From an uncultured Lachnospiraceae bacterium (GTDB lineage: Bacteria; Bacillota; Clostridia; Lachnospirales; Lachnospiraceae): 36,533 bases of DNA. The translations under genes and the position numbers were made by a program. Below, piece after piece: positions 33,126-36,533 of this stretch (the stretch's first letter is position 1; the number at the start of each line of letters is the position of its first letter). The stretch lies in NCBI GenBank assembly GCA_902781325.1, contig CACZJD010000017.1, positions 1 through 36,533 on the forward strand. Direction: 5' to 3'. The notes under the pieces were generated by a model. The model worked only from the letters and a program-made list of their open reading frames with translations, searched no databases and was not told the DNA's origin.

Positions 33126-34580
33126 TCATTTCCCGGCGTCAAACTCTCTCACGAAAGCGCACAGCTCCTCCAGCGCCATCCCTCTGGAAGCCTTGAAGAG
33201 GAAAGCCGTATCCGGCGCGATCAGTTCAGCCAGCACTTTTTTGGCTTCTTCCTTGTCCTGGCAGGGACGGACGTCCTCCATATCGCGCTCAAGGGCCGCC
33301 TCCGCGAGCCAGCCGGCACGCGTGCCGACGGTCACCAGTGTATCAATGGCAAGCTCAGCTGCATACTCGCCGACCTCGCGGTGAAGTCTCTCGGCGAAGG
33401 GCTCGAGCTCGAGCATGTCGCCCACCACAGCCACCTTGCGCGCAGCCGGCGCATTGGCCAGGATGCCCAGCGCCGCTTTCATCGACTGCGGATTTGCATT
33501 GTAAGTGTCGTTGTATAGGATGACCCCGTCCTCAAGTTTCTCCACATCCATGCGCATGCGGGTCGCCTTGAAGTTCGCTATGCCGTCCGCGATCTCCTCA
33601 TCCGACAGGCCAAAATACTGCCCCACCGCGGCAGCCGTCATAGCCGGATAGATCATGTGCCTGCCAAGGCTCGGGATCTCAACAGCAAAAGTTCCGAAAG
33701 GAGTCTGCGCGCTGCACCGCACTTCGTCGGAAAGCGTGTCCTCGATATTGACCGCTCTGTAATCGCAGCCTTCGGACTCTCCCGCCCAGTGGAAAGTAAA
33801 GCCTCCGGCATCGATTCCGGCATACATCTGAGTAAATTCACCTGTACCCGGATCCTTCACTCTGTCCGCACCGGGCTTCAGGGTCGTGAGCAGCGCGTCA
33901 TCACCGTTCAGAACAGCCGTGCCGCCCTTCCTCAGCCCGTGGAAGATCTCGCATTTAGCTCTGAGGATGTTCTCCCTGCTGCCGAGATTTCCGATGTGGG
34001 CATCTCCGACATTTGTGATCACTGCAACATCAGGCTGTGCGATGCGGACCAGGTAGTCGATCTCGCCGAGGTGGTTCATGCCCATCTCAAGCACCGCGAC
34101 CTCATCCTCTGCTGTTAGACGAAATACCGTCATCGGAAGGCCAAGATGATTGTTAAGGTTTCCCGCGGTCTTTAAGGTGCGGAATCTGGACGAAAGGACC
34201 GACGCCACCATATCCTTGGTAGTAGTCTTGCCTACGCTGCCTGTGATCGCCACTACCGGAAGACCGAGTTTGCGGCGGTAGTAAGCCGCCAGATCGCCCA
34301 TAGCCTTTGCTGTGTCGGGCACCAGCACACAGAATTTCCCATCGGGAACTCTCTCCGGCGCAGTGCTGACAAGGCAGCCCTCCGCTCCCGCTTCCATGGC
34401 ACCCTGCACAAAACGGTGTGCGTCCAGGCGCTCACCGACGATCGCGACGAAAAGATCTCCCGCGGCAGCCTTTCTGCTGTCCGTCTGCACGTTCACCACA
34501 AAAGTGTTCTCCGCGTCAACATCTCCCAAAAGCTGTCCGCTGACTGCTTCAAGAATCTCTTTTACATATACCTTTTCCAT
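33126..34580 (-). CDS. murF: UDP-MurNAc-tripeptide:D-alanyl-D-alanine ligase
   Basis: Adds the D-Ala-D-Ala made by Ddl to the peptidoglycan precursor, using ATP. A Mur ligase of 484 residues. The N-terminal UDP-binding domain is at about 1-100 (TDSRKAAAGDLFVAIVGERLDAH). The central ATPase domain has the P-loop ITGSVGKTTTKD and the NHLGLPMTV and EMGMNHLGEI motifs. The C-terminal domain starts near VILYNDTYNANPQSMKAAL. Slightly longer than the common 450-460. GAGG precedes the ATG. It follows ddl by 74 nt, which contain a weak hairpin (34604-34621), and is its pathway partner. Confidence 0.95.
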   Translation of the reverse strand: MEKVYVKEILEAVSGQLLGDVDAENTFVVNVQTDSRKAAAGDLFVAIVGERLDAHRFVQGAMEAGAEGCLVSTAPERVPDGKFCVLVPDTAKAMGDLAAYYRRKLGLPVVAITGSVGKTTTKDMVASVLSSRFRTLKTAGNLNNHLGLPMTVFRLTAEDEVAVLEMGMNHLGEIDYLVRIAQPDVAVITNVGDAHIGNLGSRENILRAKCEIFHGLRKGGTAVLNGDDALLTTLKPGADRVKDPGTGEFTQMYAGIDAGGFTFHWAGESEGCDYRAVNIEDTLSDEVRCSAQTPFGTFAVEIPSLGRHMIYPAMTAAAVGQYFGLSDEEIADGIANFKATRMRMDVEKLEDGVILYNDTYNANPQSMKAALGILANAPAARKVAVVGDMLELEPFAERLHREVGEYAAELAIDTLVTVGTRAGWLAEAALERDMEDVRPCQDKEEAKKVLAELIAPDTAFLFKASRGMALEELCAFVREFDAGK

Positions 34581-34654
34581 AGTCTTCCTCGTTGATAGCT
34601 AAACCCGGAACCATTCCCGGGAGCTCACTGTTTTGCCGGGCGGTCCTGCCCCGC

Positions 34655-35719
34655 TTATCTGCCAAGACCGTCATTTACAATGATCTCGCACAGTTCCTCA
34701 TAAGAAATGCCGACTGCCGCCGCTTCCTGGGGCACAAGGCTGGTGGGCGTCATGCCGGGCAGCGTATTGACCTCGAGGAACCACGCATTGTCGTATTTGT
34801 CCACGATGAAATCACTGCGGGAGTAAGTGCGCAGTCCCAAAGTATTGTGGACCTTGAGGGCCATATCGCCCATCTGCTTCTCCACTTCGGGCGTACATCT
34901 TCCGGGGCAGATTTCCTCCGTTGCACCCGCCTTATACTTGTTCTCGTAGTTGTAGAAGTCGACCTTGGGGACGATCTCCACAGAGGGGAGCGCCCTGTCC
35001 TGCAGGACCGCGCAGGTAAATTCCCTGCCCTCGATCATCTGCTCCACCAGGATGTCCGGACCGAATCCCAGGCATTTCTCCACCGCGGGACGGACCGCGT
35101 CCTGGTTGGTCACTATATACACGCCGACAGAGGACCCGCCCGTGGGTGTCTTGATAACACAGGGTGCCTCTATTTTGGCAGCGATCTCTTCCGCGGACTT
35201 CACGATATCCTCCTGACTTGTGATCGCTCCCGCGTTGAAAGTCTTCCATGCAGGAGTCCTTACGCCCTTATCCTTCACTATCTCCTTGGTGAGCATCTTA
35301 TCCATGGCGATCGCCGCTCCGAGGTAGCCGGATCCCGTGTAGGGGATCCCCAGCATGTCGAAGGTCGCCTGCACGCGCCCGTCTTCGCCGTTCATTCCGT
35401 GCAGTGCCACAAATACGATATCCGCCTCGCGGCAGATCTCCAGCACTCCCTTTCCAAACAGGGAAGGGCTCTTCCACTTTCTCGCTCTTCTTACCGCCTT
35501 AAGATCCGGCGCCGAACCGTCAAAAGTCAGATCCTTCAGCGGCGGAAGCTTCTCAAAGAGTTTCGCAGGCTCCCCCTCTATGTCCTCAAGCCCCATGAAC
35601 AGGTCAACCAGAACTGCCTGGTGTCCTTTCTTTCTGAGCGCTCTGCATACCTTTGTACCCGACAGAAAAGATATATTTCTTTCTGTGCTCAATCCTCCGC
35701 ACAGAACTACGATCTTCAT
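34655..35719 (-). CDS. ddl: D-alanine:D-alanine ligase
   Basis: ATP-grasp enzyme that joins two D-alanines for peptidoglycan. The 354 residues include CGGLSTERNISFLSG (N-terminal substrate site), LHGMNGEDGRVQATFDMLGIPYTGSG, the VIKTPTGGSSVGV nucleotide loop, and the C-terminal metal site FLEVNTLPGMT. The omega loop reads FYNYENKY, keeping the Tyr that in DdlB-type enzymes goes with D-Ala-D-Ala rather than D-Ala-D-Lac. AGGAGG lies 5 nt before the ATG. First gene of ddl-murF. Confidence 0.95.
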   Translation of the reverse strand: MKIVVLCGGLSTERNISFLSGTKVCRALRKKGHQAVLVDLFMGLEDIEGEPAKLFEKLPPLKDLTFDGSAPDLKAVRRARKWKSPSLFGKGVLEICREADIVFVALHGMNGEDGRVQATFDMLGIPYTGSGYLGAAIAMDKMLTKEIVKDKGVRTPAWKTFNAGAITSQEDIVKSAEEIAAKIEAPCVIKTPTGGSSVGVYIVTNQDAVRPAVEKCLGFGPDILVEQMIEGREFTCAVLQDRALPSVEIVPKVDFYNYENKYKAGATEEICPGRCTPEVEKQMGDMALKVHNTLGLRTYSRSDFIVDKYDNAWFLEVNTLPGMTPTSLVPQEAAAVGISYEELCEIIVNDGLGR

Positions 35720-35768
35720 AACGACCTCCTGTTACTGATTGTTGTTTCATTTACATCGCAACATGTTG

Positions 35769-35777
35769 ATTATAGCA
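35769..35777 (-). promoter_or_regulatory. Extended -10 promoter of ddl-murF
   Basis: On the minus strand TGC-TATAAT is a perfect -10 with the TGn extension, 50 nt before the ddl start. TAGGCA at 18 nt spacing may act as -35. Confidence 0.6.
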
Positions 35778-35812
35778 TATTGCTCCGTCTGTTGCCTACA
35801 GGGCAGCGCAAA

Positions 35813-35884
35813 GGCCGGCTATATACCCTGAGGACTTGCTTCGTCCCCGGAAGCCGGAGCTTCCGAAAAGGTATATAACCGGCC
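35813..35884 (-). terminator. Branched inverted-repeat structure after glgP
   Basis: An outer stem of 14 pairs (GGCCGG and TATATACC at 35813-35827 with GGTATATA and CCGGCC at 35870-35884, one mismatch) encloses two smaller hairpins, GGAC/GTCC (35832-35846) and CGGAAGC/GCTTCCG (35848-35865). Together they would form a three-way junction 25 nt past the glgP stop. It probably ends or stabilises the glgP transcript, although the T-tract after it is short (TTT). Confidence 0.6.
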
Positions 35885-35908
35885 GTTTAGAGCCTGCGTA
35901 TTGATTTA

Positions 35909-36533
35909 TCAGGAGTTCTTCGGTTTTCTGCCCCTTCTGGCAGGAATGAAGACCTTCTCAAGATGCCAGATCTCCTGTGCGTACTCCTCGATCGTTCTGT
36001 CAGAAGAGAACTTGCCGACGTTAGCTACGTTCATCATAGCCATGCGGGCCCATCTCTTAGGATCGTTGTAAGCGGTCTCGACATCTCTCTGCGCTGCCGC
36101 GTAGGACTCGAAGTCCGCGAGGATAAAGTATCTGTCCGCGCGGTCGGTTCCGTGTCTGTTGAGCAGGGAATCGTACAGAGGACGGAACAGGTCCGGATCG
36201 TCCGGGGAATATGTGCCGTCGATCAGCTGTACGAGCACTCTGCGGATGTTCTGATCCTCGTTGAAGACTCTCATGGGATCGTAGCCGCCATAGTTCTCAT
36301 AACGGATGACCTGCTCGGAAGTCAGGCCGAAGATAAACGCGTTCTCCTGACCCACTTCCTCGACGATCTCGACGTTCGCACCGTCCATGGTTCCCAGCGT
36401 CACAGCGCCGTTGAGCATGAACTTCATGTTGCCGGTACCGGAAGCTTCCTTGGAAGCCGTGGAGATCTGCTCGGAGACGTCTGCCGCCGCGATGATGATC
36501 TCCGCGTTGGATACTCTGTAGTTCTCGATGAAT
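35909..36533 (-). CDS. glgP: Glycogen/maltodextrin phosphorylase, C-terminal part
   Basis: Releases glucose 1-phosphate from alpha-1,4-glucans with pyridoxal phosphate. Only about the last 208 codons lie in the window; the gene runs off the right edge (first whole codons read FIENYRVSNAEIIIAAADVS). The PLP-site region SKEASGTGNMKFMLNGA is present with its Lys, followed by GTMDGANVEIVEEVG and the C-terminal helices (RYFILADFESYAAAQRDV, WARMAMMNVANVGKFSSDRTI). The very end is a short basic tail, ARRGRKPKNS. No other glycogen genes are visible. Confidence 0.95.
   Translation of the reverse strand, partial: FIENYRVSNAEIIIAAADVSEQISTASKEASGTGNMKFMLNGAVTLGTMDGANVEIVEEVGQENAFIFGLTSEQVIRYENYGGYDPMRVFNEDQNIRRVLVQLIDGTYSPDDPDLFRPLYDSLLNRHGTDRADRYFILADFESYAAAQRDVETAYNDPKRWARMAMMNVANVGKFSSDRTIEEYAQEIWHLEKVFIPARRGRKPKNS

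Noticed and set aside
34604-34621. Small CCCGG-based hairpin between ddl and murF
   Set aside because: Contains a bulge and no T-tract; the two genes are most simply co-transcribed.

Overview
The window is about 36.5 kb of a bacterial chromosome that looks like a Clostridia member, most likely Lachnospiraceae. The evidence is strong AGGAGG-type ribosome sites, TTGACA/TATAAT promoters, single-stem terminators, a PyrD/PyrK class 1B dihydroorotate dehydrogenase pair, a PadR plus HAAS-domain pair, a lipoprotein trigger factor, a DUF1934 (YwiB) protein and a PheA-AroB-AroF operon. The family assignment is an inference. No rRNA, tRNA, CRISPR array, prophage or plasmid functions were seen. Base composition looks moderately GC-rich, except for the IS element and one large membrane-protein gene, which look richer in AT.

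Layout, left to right. 1-2600: a sugar O-acetyltransferase gene, then an intact IS110-family element with long non-coding flanks that could carry a bridge RNA. 2600-5350: an operon pairing a TRAP-type solute-binding lipoprotein (DctP) with a GltS-family sodium symporter and no DctQ/DctM. It has a clear promoter, a palindrome over the predicted transcription start and a perfect 15-bp hairpin in its leader. 5350-7000: a PadR repressor and a HAAS-domain membrane protein, with repeated CTGTCGT sites at their promoter. 7000-9700: GNAT acetyltransferase, MazG, purine nucleoside phosphorylase (with an unusual Asp in the base pocket) and a broken SRAP/YedK gene. 9750-12600: an orphan citrate lyase ligase and a frameshifted GH32 fructosidase.

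12600-16700: a DUF937 gene followed by an unlisted 26-residue membrane microprotein, then the pheA-aroB-aroF operon for phenylalanine and the shikimate pathway. 16790-17700: an EamA exporter. 17800-26260 (minus strand): lipoprotein trigger factor, asnS, guaA, a 787-residue PTPS-related/YfhO-like membrane protein and a GH2 glycosidase. 26490-26970: a small unknown membrane protein.

27050-31630 (minus strand): one tightly packed operon, plsC-pyrK-pyrD-ispE-gntR-DUF1934, joining phospholipid, pyrimidine and isoprenoid synthesis to a FadR-type regulator. pyrC diverges from it, so the two pyrimidine transcripts share one intergenic control region. 33100-35720: ddl-murF for the D-Ala-D-Ala branch of peptidoglycan synthesis. 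35909-end: the C-terminal part of a glycogen phosphorylase gene. Most of the window is housekeeping. The points most worth a second look are the DctP/GltS unit and its leader, the IS110 non-coding ends, the PNP specificity residue and the microprotein.
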